A DNA stretch of 14,276 nt from Christensenella sp. UBA7868 (GCA_002501285.1 DLSG01000020.1:1-14276), one strand, 5' to 3'. Numbered from the stretch's first letter, positions 1 to 7,654 are shown. The notes: generated by a model from the sequence alone, not told the origin. A program made the numbers and translations.

Positions 1-6
1 AAGAAT

Positions 7-399
7 ATGAATTGGAAAAATATTACTATCAACAAACAAAACATTAAAGGCGAAACAGCCAAGGCTTTTTTAATCCAGATGCCACATAAAAGTCAATTTG
101 ATGGATTTAGTTTTTGGCATCCTAAAAAATTAGTTAGACCAGGGTGCAATTCTTATGCTTGTGAACTTGGCTACACTGATGAATGGACTTTTAAATTAGT
201 TAAATATGGAAGTGGAAAATGGAACCAATTCGAACAAATCGATAGCACTTCAATTAATGCAGCTGACTTTGAAGAAGCATTTATGCCTTCAAATGATAAT
301 TTAAATCCAAAACAACCAGTTAATGAATTTGAAACTCACAAGCCAGAAACATTAACTCCAACAAAAGTTGAAGCATTAGATGAATTAAAAGAAAATTAA
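7..399 (+). CDS. Conserved hypothetical phage/plasmid protein, 130 aa
   Basis: I cannot assign a function. The first 95 residues look like a compact soluble domain rich in aromatic residues (motifs FDGFSFWHPKKLV near residue 32 and YTDEWTFKLVKYG near 56). The last 35 residues are a polar, proline- and threonine-rich tail ending in ELKEN. It resembles, from memory, small uncharacterised proteins found on phages and plasmids of low-GC Gram-positives. There is no signal peptide or membrane segment. The ATG lies six bases into the window, so its ribosome binding site is off the edge, and an in-frame start further upstream cannot be excluded. It ends in TAA just before the strong promoter of the next gene, and no terminator separates them. 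Confidence 0.75.
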   Translation: MNWKNITINKQNIKGETAKAFLIQMPHKSQFDGFSFWHPKKLVRPGCNSYACELGYTDEWTFKLVKYGSGKWNQFEQIDSTSINAADFEEAFMPSNDNLNPKQPVNEFETHKPETLTPTKVEALDELKEN

Positions 400-407
400 A
401 AAAACTA

Positions 408-436
408 TTGACAATTTATTAATTAAAGGTTATAAT
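408..436 (+). promoter_or_regulatory. Consensus sigma-A promoter (P1)
   Basis: A perfect -35 box (TTGACA, 408-413) is followed by a 17-base spacer and a perfect -10 box (TATAAT, 431-436). Transcription should start near 443, about 24 bases before the ATG at 467, with the ribosome binding site AAAGAGAGGA at 451-460 between. It should drive the interrupted gene at 467 and the small gene after it. The bases after the -10 box (ATAAGTGTAA) resemble those at three minus-strand promoters in the window. Confidence 0.9.
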
Positions 437-466
437 ATAAGTGTAAAAAGAAAGAGAGGAAAAAAT

Positions 467-1090
467 ATGAAAAAGACAGTTATGTTTGAACGCAAAACAA
501 CAATTACTTACCCTGATGATAGACAACTTACTACACACGACCTTGTGTTCTTTGTTGTTGATACTGAAATTAATTAAGCTTACTATGCTCGTTACGATAA
601 AGATTGCGTAAAGTATGATTTCAAGTTTGAAAAAGTTAATAAAGAACTTCCAAATTACAGATATGAATTTGTTAAAATTATTAAAACATTTGATAAAGAA
701 ATCTTTTGGAAAGAGCAAAAAAAAAGTGTAAATGAATATCTCGATGAACAACTTTCAAAGATTTGCAAGACAGACAATGCAATGATTAAAGGCTTTTTTT
801 CTAGAAAATGGGATTTTCAAGAAACAATGGATTTACCAAAAGTTATAAAAACATTAAACAATTTCAAAGAACTTAACAAATCACCATATAGCGACAGCTT
901 CTACGATAGTAAAGATATTGATTGGAACTACAAGCCAGAAGGTTCACTTAGATTATCTGACCACTGGAACTTCTGGAGCCAAGGAAAAACACATTGTGAA
1001 GTTGAAGGCACTGATGGTGAAGTGATTGAAAATTGCTGGATGTTATGCCAATTTAAAAATGGCAAGTATCATATAATTGAAAGGTTTTAA
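467..1090 (+). pseudogene. Conserved phage hypothetical interrupted by in-frame TAA
   Basis: From the ATG at 467, behind a good ribosome binding site and a consensus promoter, one reading frame runs to the TAA at 1088-1090. The only interruption is a TAA at codon 37 (575-577). The 36 codons before it and the 170 after it look like a single 207-residue protein with uniform composition; a CAA (Gln) codon would need only C-to-T to become this TAA. The C-terminal part contains LRLSDHWNFWSQGKTHCEVE, a sequence type I recall from uncharacterised proteins of phages and plasmids of low-GC Gram-positives. TAA ends many other genes here, so general TAA recoding is unlikely. A recent nonsense mutation, a sequencing error or regulated readthrough are the options. 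Function unknown. Confidence 0.75.
782..1090 (+). CDS. Residual C-terminal ORF of the interrupted gene, 102 aa
   Basis: This is the part of the interrupted frame that begins at its first ATG after the internal TAA. It would make a 102-residue protein carrying the conserved SDHWNFWSQGKTHCEVE region. The bases before this ATG (AGACAGACAATGCA) give no convincing ribosome binding site, and the start lies about 200 bases past the stop. Independent translation is therefore doubtful, and I regard it as a remnant of the longer gene. It is listed separately because an automated annotation would probably call it. Confidence 0.35.
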   Translation: MIKGFFSRKWDFQETMDLPKVIKTLNNFKELNKSPYSDSFYDSKDIDWNYKPEGSLRLSDHWNFWSQGKTHCEVEGTDGEVIENCWMLCQFKNGKYHIIERF

Positions 1091-1094
1091 AGTT

Positions 1095-1289
1095 ATGACT
1101 AAAAAGAAAAAAGCAAATATTTATGAAAAAAGATTTCAAGAAATATTAGACAATAAATTGAAAGTGTCTTACATGGACACACTACATAGTTTAATTGAAT
1201 TAAAAAATGACATCATATCTGAAAATTACAATTTAATTGGAAGAATTGATACATACATTAAAATATTCAAAGATTTTACTAGAAAATAA
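1095..1289 (+). CDS. Small hypothetical protein, 64 aa
   Basis: A lysine-rich, probably helical protein (starts MTKKKKANIYEK, ends FKDFTRK) with no recognised motif. I prefer the ATG at 1095 because GAAAGG at 1080-1085 is a suitable ribosome binding site ten bases upstream. A TTG at 1077 in the same frame would add six residues but lies in front of that site and overlaps the previous gene. It sits five bases after the stop of the interrupted gene, so it is probably co-transcribed from P1 and may depend on translation of that gene. The terminator at 1288-1315 begins at its stop codon. Confidence 0.65.
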   Translation: MTKKKKANIYEKRFQEILDNKLKVSYMDTLHSLIELKNDIISENYNLIGRIDTYIKIFKDFTRK

Positions 1290-1315
1290 AAGTTGTGAGA
1301 AATCACAACTTTTTT
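1288..1315. terminator. Bidirectional intrinsic terminator between convergent operons
   Basis: An 11-bp perfect stem (AAAAGTTGTGA, 1288-1298, with TCACAACTTTT, 1303-1313) closes on a GAAA tetraloop. On the plus strand T's continue to 1315. On the minus strand the A-rich left flank gives a TTTTATTTT run. It lies between the end of the plus-strand small gene (1289) and the end of the minus-strand helicase (1323), so it can stop both. Confidence 0.88.
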
Positions 1316-1322
1316 ACACTTT

Positions 1323-2639
1323 TCATAACTTTTTTATGATGTTTTTTCGCACTTTTCCAAAATTAATACAAATTGGGATGTTTTTTTCGATGAAATCATA
1401 AACAAAACATTTTTCTTTATTTTCACTTTTTCTTTGAATTCTCCCAACACTTTGAACAACCGCAACTTTGTCTTTTATTGGTGAGCAAATAAAAAGTGTG
1501 TCAAGTTCTTTGCAATCCAGCCCTTCTTTACATAGTTGGAATGTAGACACAATTACATCATGATTAAAATCCGTATTTTTATCATTCGATTTTAAAAAGT
1601 GAGCATCCACTCCTTTTTGTTTTAGTAAAAATTCAAGTGCTTTACATTGTTCAATTCTTAAACATAAAGCAATACTTTTTTCACCTTTATTTTTAATAAT
1701 TTCATTAGCGATAAATTCATTTCTTTCTTTAGAATAACATAAAGTATTGACTAAATTTACATAATCAATTGTCCCATCCGCATTTAAGAAGTCATTTCTT
1801 AAGTTAAAATCATTTTCAATTTGTGTATAAAAAATCGGCAAACTTACAACTTCATTTACTTCATAAATCACATCCCCAAGCAAAGCGAACATGCCTTTTG
1901 CAAGTCCATCTGCTCGATAAGGTGTAGCAGTTAATCCATACTTATATCTTGCATTTAAATTATTTAAAACATAACTCCACATATGCAATGCGCTTGCATT
2001 GTAAAATAATTTATGACATTCATCACAAATAATTACATTGAATTCATTTCGATAAATGTTTGGGTCAATTTTACACATCGTTTGAATTGTAGCAAATGTG
2101 ATGTCTTTCCCAATATTAACTTTTCCATTAGTGATTTCACCAATTTCAGCAACTCTAAAAGTTTGCTCTGCAACTTTTTTACTTTGCTCTAATAATTTAG
2201 TTGTGTGTGTCAACCATAAAGTTTTTAATCCTAATTTTGCAATCAAAGCCATAGCCATTAAAGTTTTCCCACTTCCACATTTAGCAACTAAAATTCCATT
2301 TTTAGCATCTAACATTTTTTCGACTGCTTTTCTTTGATATTCATATAAATGAATTGATTTATTCCAACCGAATTTTGCAGGCTTTTTTTCAGTCAAATAA
2401 TTTTCAACAAGCCCTTTTTGAAAATTCCACAAATCTTTAAACGCTCCAAAAGGAATTGCAACATCAAATCCATTTCGATAATATAGTTGTATCGTTTTGG
2501 GTGTAGTTTTAGTAAACAACCCCAATCTTTCTTTCTTTGCATATTCAGGATTTGCAATTGTATAATTTTTGTCAATATATTCCATTAAAAATGGACTAAT
2601 ATTCCTAATTACGATTTGGCTTCCAACTATGTATTCCAT
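1323..2639 (-). CDS. SF2 DECH-box DNA helicase
   Basis: A 438-residue superfamily 2 helicase related to phage and XPB/RAD25-type DEAD/DEAH enzymes, expected to use ATP to translocate on or unwind DNA during replication or recombination. A roughly 95-residue N-terminal region precedes the core. Visible motifs are a Q-like LYEYQRKAV (98-106), Walker A AKCGSGKT (119-126), DECH (206-209), TATP (237-240), the STF...KEGLD region (365-374) and motif VI QSVGRIQR (396-403). All the hallmarks are present, so it should be active. Its ATG has a strong AAAGGAG site inside the end of the upstream nuclease gene, and the two genes overlap by 35 bases, implying coupled translation. It is the last gene of the operon and ends in TGA just before the shared terminator. 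Confidence 0.93.
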   Translation of the reverse strand: MEYIVGSQIVIRNISPFLMEYIDKNYTIANPEYAKKERLGLFTKTTPKTIQLYYRNGFDVAIPFGAFKDLWNFQKGLVENYLTEKKPAKFGWNKSIHLYEYQRKAVEKMLDAKNGILVAKCGSGKTLMAMALIAKLGLKTLWLTHTTKLLEQSKKVAEQTFRVAEIGEITNGKVNIGKDITFATIQTMCKIDPNIYRNEFNVIICDECHKLFYNASALHMWSYVLNNLNARYKYGLTATPYRADGLAKGMFALLGDVIYEVNEVVSLPIFYTQIENDFNLRNDFLNADGTIDYVNLVNTLCYSKERNEFIANEIIKNKGEKSIALCLRIEQCKALEFLLKQKGVDAHFLKSNDKNTDFNHDVIVSTFQLCKEGLDCKELDTLFICSPIKDKVAVVQSVGRIQRKSENKEKCFVYDFIEKNIPICINFGKVRKNIIKKL

Positions 2640-2973
2640 TTTTTTCTCCTTTCAAAACATCTTTAAAATCTAACCAATAAAATTTCGCTTCAACTTCAAT
2701 CCATAATAAAAAATAACAAGGTATATTAAAATAATTTGCATAATTAAATGCCATTCTTTGATTTGGCTCAATTCTATAAAAATCAAAACTATCAATGCAA
2801 TGCTTTACATCGATTAAACAAGCACTTTTTTCCAAGCTCAAAGCATCAATTGCGACTATATCGCAAGGCTGTCCATTTTTTCCTGGATTTAAAAATGTAG
2901 CCCAATATCCCTTTTCTTTTAAATAACTTAATGCTTTTTGCTCATATTCTTTTCCTAATTTTTCATTTCTCAT
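2605..2973 (-). CDS. Small PD-(D/E)XK nuclease, resolvase-like
   Basis: A 122-residue protein with the compact PD-(D/E)XK nuclease layout. After an N-terminal helix (GKEYEQKALSYLKEKG, 7-22) comes the acidic residue in QPCDIVAID (D38), then the D-x-K pair in LIDVKHC (D55, K57), then a conserved-looking NQRMAFNYA helix near residue 70. The size and order of motifs fit Holliday-junction resolvases (Hjc/RecU-like) and other small phage nucleases, so a role in resolving branched replication intermediates is likely. The exact subfamily is inferred. Its ATG overlaps the TGA of the primase gene (ATGA), and it has a GGAG site. It ends in TAG inside the helicase gene. Confidence 0.8.
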   Translation of the reverse strand: MRNEKLGKEYEQKALSYLKEKGYWATFLNPGKNGQPCDIVAIDALSLEKSACLIDVKHCIDSFDFYRIEPNQRMAFNYANYFNIPCYFLLWIEVEAKFYWLDFKDVLKGEKNGIHSWKPNRN

Positions 2974-5219
2974 TTCAATTTTACTCCTAAATAAAATGTG
3001 TTTCCATTGACTTTTTTCTTTGATATTTTTTTGCCCATTTCAACTCCGAATTTTGTTGCACTCATAGTCCACTCATTTCCATCTTTTGCCCAGTCATAAT
3101 AAACTTTATAAAGATTTCTAGCTTGAATTAAATCTAAATCATTATTTGTAAAACGGATTTTTTCTTCAATAAATGTGCTTATTAAATCCATATCATTTTT
3201 ATACTGATTTGTATCTTTTTTTATACTTTCACAATCGCCAAACCCATTTAAATCAAAATACATTTTAGCTCCGCGAATTGCCCACCCCAAAATCTGTGGA
3301 AGTTCTTCGCACAACTTGTATTCAAGCATTTTATCAGCTGTATTTTCATCGAATATTTTGTAAAATCCAACTACACGCATTCTACGCCAAATGCCATTAT
3401 CAGTTCCATATATTTTAATTAATGAATTGCAAGCAATCCACAATTTAAAATTAGACTTAAATTCAAATTCTCTTCCATATAAAAATCTAGCAACTAGTGT
3501 GTCTCCGCCAGTCATTTGCTTAACAAGACCTTCATTAAATCTTGCTCCATCACTTGGCTCATTAGTTCGAACAAATCTTGCTCCTTTTAATCTAGCAATA
3601 TCAGTGTTAGCACTTCCACCACCATTAAAATTTTTTGCTAAAATACTTTCAATTTGCATATTCAATGCATACCCACCAAAAGCTTTTTCAATAACATTTA
3701 AAAATACACTTTTGCCATTTCCACCCCAACCAGTTAATTCGAATAAACATTGTTCGGTAGTTAAACCTGTCAGTGAATATCCAATTGCTCTTTGAATGTA
3801 GCGAACTTTATCTCCATCGCCATCGAATATTTCATTCAAAAACTTAATCCAGCGAATTGGCTCACTATTACTAATTTCACAATTTGTGTTTCTGCTAATC
3901 ATTAGATTTTGATTATTTACAACTTTTTTTCCAGTTTTTAAATCAATTACTCCACTTTTTGTATTTAATAAAAATGGGTCTTTATCAAAGTCATTATTCA
4001 CACATGCAATATTTGGAAGGTGTTGGGCTTCCTTAAGCATTGCAATTTTCCCACCGCTTGAGCTCAAATGCTTAACATTTTTCGACATCGCTTTTTGCAA
4101 ATTTTCATCTTCTTCATTTTCAATTTCTTTTTTCATTTCAGTGATTAATTTGTCGGCAAAGCCTTTGACAATTTCTTTAGTGTCTTGTTCCCAATTTTCA
4201 CCATTGTAAACCATCCACGAATTGTTGTCATAGTTGTATTTTAAAATCTCACCAAATCTGTCAATGAACCTTTTTGCATTTCCAGTATCATCTAATGAAT
4301 AATTTTTTACTCTTAAAACTTCTCCAGTATAAGCGTTATAAGTTATTTCATTTCCAAAGTGCCCACTAAAAGTATCAGAACAAAGATTAATTGCATTATT
4401 GATTGTGATTTCTCCATATGTAAGTTCTCCACGTTTTTGTAGCCATTTATCTCGCATTAATCCAGAACTCATAAATATTCTGTTCATTTGTGATTTATCT
4501 TTGTTTGACCAAAAAGCTAAAAGTGAGCACAAGCTTGCATCAGCTTCTGATTGGCTTTTAAAAAGTCCTTGCCATTCACCTTTCATTAAAAGATTAAACA
4601 AATTACCATTTTTACTTTTATTTGCTTTTTCAATCAATTCATTGTCACTCAAATTGTGCATTATTTCTTTTTTGTCATAAAAATAATTTACATCTTTTTT
4701 ATCAACATATTCATTAAAAAGTTCAATTATTTGCTCTGAGCAATCACTTAATTCATTATCATTTACTTTATTTCCAGTTAGTGCAAAAAATCTATTCTTA
4801 TCATACATTTCAACACAACCATTTCTTCTTCTACCATTTGGAAGCGCTCCGATGCAAATAAAATGAATGCCTTTTCCACTTTGCGAATATTCAGTGTATG
4901 TTTTTAATCTTGAAATGAACTTTTCTTTAATTAAATTAAATTCTTTTTCGTTATCTCCATCGTGAAAATCTAAATCGACACCGAAAAATCCACCACCAAG
5001 CATAAATCCAAGACCTTTTACTTTATCTTGATTTTTATTCAAACTATCTAAACTTTCTTCAAATGTAAGCCATGTAGCAATATCATTACTTTTTGCAGGC
5101 TTTAAAGTTTTGGCATTAATAGGTATTTTGGTCATTCTTCCTTCCTTTTCAACCAATGACCACAACACCCATCTTTTCTCTTTTTTCATCAACTCGGGTA
5201 TATTTTGATAATTAAACAT
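2970..5219 (-). CDS. Primase-polymerase / SF3 replicative helicase
   Basis: A 749-residue multidomain replication protein. Residues 1-170 look like an archaeo-eukaryotic primase (prim-pol) domain: motif I GVDLD (80-84), motif II SGKGIHF (114-120) with its histidine, and a basic motif ending in RFFALTG (143-149). A helical linker (about 190-285) resembles the helix-bundle region of NrS-1-type phage polymerases. The C-terminal half is a D5/P4-family superfamily 3 helicase: Walker A GWGGNGKS (497-504), a Walker B-like RFVRTNE (548-554), sensor LWIACNS (593-599) and an arginine-finger region WRRMR (611-615). It should synthesise primers and unwind DNA at the fork, and may extend DNA itself, as no other polymerase is seen here. 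The start has an AAAAGGAG site. A hairpin separates it from the SSB-like gene. Confidence 0.93.
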   Translation of the reverse strand: MFNYQNIPELMKKEKRWVLWSLVEKEGRMTKIPINAKTLKPAKSNDIATWLTFEESLDSLNKNQDKVKGLGFMLGGGFFGVDLDFHDGDNEKEFNLIKEKFISRLKTYTEYSQSGKGIHFICIGALPNGRRRNGCVEMYDKNRFFALTGNKVNDNELSDCSEQIIELFNEYVDKKDVNYFYDKKEIMHNLSDNELIEKANKSKNGNLFNLLMKGEWQGLFKSQSEADASLCSLLAFWSNKDKSQMNRIFMSSGLMRDKWLQKRGELTYGEITINNAINLCSDTFSGHFGNEITYNAYTGEVLRVKNYSLDDTGNAKRFIDRFGEILKYNYDNNSWMVYNGENWEQDTKEIVKGFADKLITEMKKEIENEEDENLQKAMSKNVKHLSSSGGKIAMLKEAQHLPNIACVNNDFDKDPFLLNTKSGVIDLKTGKKVVNNQNLMISRNTNCEISNSEPIRWIKFLNEIFDGDGDKVRYIQRAIGYSLTGLTTEQCLFELTGWGGNGKSVFLNVIEKAFGGYALNMQIESILAKNFNGGGSANTDIARLKGARFVRTNEPSDGARFNEGLVKQMTGGDTLVARFLYGREFEFKSNFKLWIACNSLIKIYGTDNGIWRRMRVVGFYKIFDENTADKMLEYKLCEELPQILGWAIRGAKMYFDLNGFGDCESIKKDTNQYKNDMDLISTFIEEKIRFTNNDLDLIQARNLYKVYYDWAKDGNEWTMSATKFGVEMGKKISKKKVNGNTFYLGVKLK

Positions 5220-5250
5220 TGCACTTCTCCTTTTCTTTTGGGTTTTAAAA

Positions 5251-5272
5251 GTGGCTAATTGTAGCCACCTTT
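5251..5272 (-). terminator. Hairpin, possible leaky terminator before primase
   Basis: A 7-bp GC-containing stem (GTGGCTA 5251-5257 with TAGCCAC 5262-5268, loop of four) is extended by A-T pairs beyond one mismatch. On the minus strand it is followed by TTTTAAAA, a short U-run. It lies between the SSB-like gene and the primase gene, where I see no new promoter, so it is more likely an attenuator or a messenger-processing or stabilising element than a full stop. It would let SSB be made in excess over the primase. Confidence 0.55.
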
Positions 5273-5279
5273 AAATTAT

Positions 5280-5744
5280 TTAAAATGGTAAATCATCGTT
5301 GCTCACTTCTTCACTTTCCAATTCAATTTTTTGATTTGGATATCTTGTTGTGTCGTAATATTCAATTTTATTAACATCTTTATCATTTGTATATTCATTA
5401 TTCACAATTTCTATAGCAGCTGCAACTTTACTTCCATTAATTTTTTTCAAAACATCTTCAATAGAATTGAATTTAATGTGTTCTGCTTTTTCTTTTTCAG
5501 TTAAAACTGCGCCCAATAAACTATTAATTCTTTTTTTATTGAACATTTCTGGATGTTCTTTGTCTTTGAAAATGTTATCAAAAACAACTCTATTTTTGCA
5601 AGGTTGTATAATATCATCTCTTATTTTAAAGCTAATTGAAACATACTGATTTCCTTTTTTGCTTGTTTTAATTTCAGCTGTAATAATTCCTTCATATTTT
5701 CCGTTTGGAATTAATGAATATTCTTGTTCTTCGTATTGATACAT
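5280..5744 (-). CDS. DUF669-like single-stranded DNA-binding protein
   Basis: Likely the phage single-stranded DNA-binding protein, protecting exposed strands and recruiting replication partners. With the ATG at 5744 it has 154 residues. The N-terminal half (SLIPNGKYEGIITAEIK... QYVSISFKIR) is beta-rich, as in DUF669 proteins that sit beside RecA-fold ATPases in many phages. The C-terminus is acidic and ends in DDLPF, the hallmark tail of bacterial and phage SSBs. A start at 5789 is open in frame, but GGGAGAG eight bases before the 5744 ATG, just after the upstream gene's frame, marks the shorter form. Family name inferred from context and tail; SSB role fairly sure. Confidence 0.82.
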   Translation of the reverse strand: MYQYEEQEYSLIPNGKYEGIITAEIKTSKKGNQYVSISFKIRDDIIQPCKNRVVFDNIFKDKEHPEMFNKKRINSLLGAVLTEKEKAEHIKFNSIEDVLKKINGSKVAAAIEIVNNEYTNDKDVNKIEYYDTTRYPNQKIELESEEVSNDDLPF

Positions 5745-5745
5745 T

Positions 5746-6324
5746 TTATTTACTCTCCCATTTTTCAACATATTTTTCAAATAAATCATTTCTTTTTAAC
5801 CAATTCACAAAATCAGTAATAATTCCTTGAATTGGTTTTATAAAATCTTTTCTTGTGTATTTTTCTTGATAAATCAATTCGCCATCACTAATTAAATAAA
5901 TAAATTCTTTTGCTTGTGGAATTAATTCAAGATACATTGGATGTTGCGCACTCGTGTAATATTTTTGAACATCATTATATCTTGAAACTCTTTTAATGTC
6001 ATAAATAATTCCATTTTTCAAGACATCTAATCTTCCATATAACACAAATGTTAATCCATTAATTACTTCAATTTTGCTAGCTGAAACTTGAAACGCTCCA
6101 CCTTCAATTAAATTGCTTATTCCAGAAACTTTTCCATCATAGCATTCTTGTTCGAATTCATTTCCAAGTTTCATTGCTTCCGTTTGCTCAGTTGGCTCAC
6201 GATTTAACACTTTCAAGAAATCATCAAATGCAATTTTTTCATCCAATAATTGATTATCAAACAAATAAATCCAACTATTAAGCAGACTTGCTGTTATTAG
6301 TAAAGGCTTTGCTCGTTTTATCAT
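5746..6324 (-). CDS. RecB/Cas4-like PD-(D/E)XK nuclease
   Basis: A 192-residue nuclease-like protein. Acidic motif LGNEFE (53-58) is followed by YGRLD (D100), the D-I-K pair in IYDIKR (D109, K111) and a QHPMYLEL segment (127-134) matching the QxxxY motif of RecB/Cas4-family nucleases. This suggests it trims DNA ends to give the single strands used by the neighbouring annealing ATPase and SSB. Its ATG has an AAGGA site at good spacing but lies 47 bases inside the end of the ATPase gene, an unusually long overlap. The next start follows one base from its stop (TAAAATG), so translation is coupled. No Cys cluster for an iron-sulfur site is seen, unlike classic Cas4. Confidence 0.82.
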   Translation of the reverse strand: MIKRAKPLLITASLLNSWIYLFDNQLLDEKIAFDDFLKVLNREPTEQTEAMKLGNEFEQECYDGKVSGISNLIEGGAFQVSASKIEVINGLTFVLYGRLDVLKNGIIYDIKRVSRYNDVQKYYTSAQHPMYLELIPQAKEFIYLISDGELIYQEKYTRKDFIKPIQGIITDFVNWLKRNDLFEKYVEKWESK

Positions 6325-7225
6325 AAATAAATCCTTTTTCTTTTGCTTTTTGGTTCAACTTCGCAAATAATTCTTGTTTAGTTGTGGACACATGATTTAA
6401 ACTTGCAATTTCACTAAGTGCTTTATTTAAATCGTTTTCACTTTCAATTATTGCTTTTCCTTTTTTCATTGTTTCTTCATAAATATTGTTATCTTTTTTT
6501 TCTGCATTTTCTTCAGCATTAATATTTTCACGATATTTATTTATTAACTTTGACATAAAATCATTTTTAGAATTTTTATCTAAAATTGGAACTTCATAAT
6601 CTCCAGTAATTCCATGATTGCCTTTTGCAAAATATCTTTCGCATTGCTTAAAGTGCAATATTCTTTTTTCACCGACAATTTCAAGAAAGCCACCCAAATC
6701 GACATCGTTCCAAAATTCTTGTCTTGCTTTTCCTTCGATTTGCAATCTATAAGCAACAACATCATCACCACCAACTTTCACTTGATTTTCAGTTGTGTGG
6801 AATACCCAAATTTGGTCTTTGCCAAGTGAGCTAATTAATCTAACTAGATTTTGCCAAATCTTATAAGCAACTCCGTATCCTTTCAAAGCAAGTGTTCCAT
6901 CGCTTTGACCATTTTTTGGATTGTCTTTAATGACTTTTGGTTTGATAATCTCTTCCATCAACTTGCCACCAGTATCCACAACAATTGTGTCGTATTGTTT
7001 AATTGCTTCACTTTGTAAATCACTAACAAGTTCATCATAAGTTGCAACTCTATCAATATCACTTCTATATCTAACTTCAACTCTATCAACACCTTTATCA
7101 ATATCGATTAATAATGGATTTTTAGAACTTAATGCAAGTGTAGTTTTTCCGCTTCCTGGAACTCCACTTAGCAATATTTTAATTGGTTTATTTACGCTCG
7201 TATAATTTTCTTTTTTCTCAATCAT
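6278..7225 (-). CDS. Sak4-like RecA-fold ATPase (AAA_24)
   Basis: A 315-residue ATP-binding protein of the phage Sak4/AAA_24 type, a shortened RecA-like fold linked to single-strand annealing and recombination-dependent replication. Walker A is GVPGSGKTT (21-29). Walker B is TIVVDTGG (80-87), followed by a likely sensor segment WVFHTTENQ (140-148). The core ends near residue 225, then comes a charged, partly coiled tail of about 90 residues, longer than I would expect for a minimal Sak4. Placement beside an SSB and a RecB-like nuclease is typical of the family. The ATG overlaps the upstream gene by 8 bases; its AAGGAG lies 13 bases upstream, a little far. The 3' end overlaps the nuclease gene. 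Confidence 0.9.
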   Translation of the reverse strand: MIEKKENYTSVNKPIKILLSGVPGSGKTTLALSSKNPLLIDIDKGVDRVEVRYRSDIDRVATYDELVSDLQSEAIKQYDTIVVDTGGKLMEEIIKPKVIKDNPKNGQSDGTLALKGYGVAYKIWQNLVRLISSLGKDQIWVFHTTENQVKVGGDDVVAYRLQIEGKARQEFWNDVDLGGFLEIVGEKRILHFKQCERYFAKGNHGITGDYEVPILDKNSKNDFMSKLINKYRENINAEENAEKKDNNIYEETMKKGKAIIESENDLNKALSEIASLNHVSTTKQELFAKLNQKAKEKGFIYDKTSKAFTNNSKSA

Positions 7226-7448
7226 ATAAATCTCTAAACTCCTTGTTAACTATTGAATACATATATTGAACGTTATAATTTTCAGTTTCATGTAAGACTG
7301 CAAACCCATTTTCTTTTTCATGGAATTCAATTTCCCATTCACTTTTTTTGCTTGAATAATAAGTATAATCTTCAAACATTTCTTCAAGTTGGATAAATAC
7401 TATTTCTTTGACTTCTCCATCTGACATTTTAATCCTTTTGCATAGCAT
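7218..7448 (-). CDS. Hypothetical protein, 76 aa
   Basis: An acidic, aromatic-rich small protein (KSEWEIEFHEKENG in the middle, ending KEFRDLYD) with no motif I recognise. It has a clear AAAGGAG site upstream, starts two bases after the stop of the helix-turn-helix gene and ends in TGA overlapping the ATPase start. Coupling to the ATPase suggests an early replication accessory role, which is inference only. Confidence 0.75.
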   Translation of the reverse strand: MLCKRIKMSDGEVKEIVFIQLEEMFEDYTYYSSKKSEWEIEFHEKENGFAVLHETENYNVQYMYSIVNKEFRDLYD

Positions 7449-7450
7449 AA

Positions 7451-7654
7451 TTAATTCTCCTTTCTATTTTCTTTTAAAATGTTATAAATCTCTTGTTCAT
7501 CACATCCGATTGCTTTTGCGAGCTTGGATACAGTTTCAAATCGTGGATACTTTGCATATAGCATTGCATAAACTCTTTGTTTAGATACTCCAAGTTCTTT
7601 TGCAATGCTTTCCAAAGTTTTTCCATGTTCGTAAATGAAATCACGCATCTTCAT
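7451..7654 (-). CDS. Small helix-turn-helix DNA-binding protein
   Basis: A 67-residue helix-turn-helix protein of the Cro/CI/XRE kind. The helix pair is seen in KTLESIAKELGVSKQRVYAM, with a further FETVSKLAKAIGCDEQEIY segment completing the five-helix fold. It probably binds DNA as a dimer and may control the phage early promoters, including its own. The ATG at 7654 is chosen because GAAAGGAGGT (7661-7670) sits at ideal distance; an open start at 7681 would place that site inside the coding region. It is the first gene behind promoter P2 and heads the replication operon. It lacks any domain beyond the DNA-binding fold, so Cro-like repression or activation are both possible. Confidence 0.88.
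   Translation of the reverse strand: MKMRDFIYEHGKTLESIAKELGVSKQRVYAMLYAKYPRFETVSKLAKAIGCDEQEIYNILKENRKEN

Noticed and set aside
419..751. Minus-strand ORF of 110 codons that would look like a hydrophobic membrane protein
   Set aside because: It lies antisense to the interrupted gene at 467 and across its consensus promoter. Its phenylalanine and isoleucine richness is what the complement of A-rich coding DNA gives, and it lacks a ribosome binding site.
467..1090. Alternative genetic code in this phage (TAA, TAG or TGA read as an amino acid)
   Set aside because: TAA, TAG (2605 and 11320 gene ends) and TGA (1323, 2970, 7218, 8803 and 9260 gene ends) all close genes at sensible places, often with ATGA overlaps, so no global reassignment is supported.
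3391..3795. Plus-strand ORF of 134 codons within the primase gene
   Set aside because: It is antisense to the SF3 helicase core, whose motifs are all intact on the minus strand. The proline- and leucine-rich composition fits a shadow frame.
5746..6324. Genuine CRISPR Cas4 protein
   Set aside because: It has the nuclease motifs but not the four cysteines of the iron-sulfur cluster, and no cas genes or repeats are nearby.
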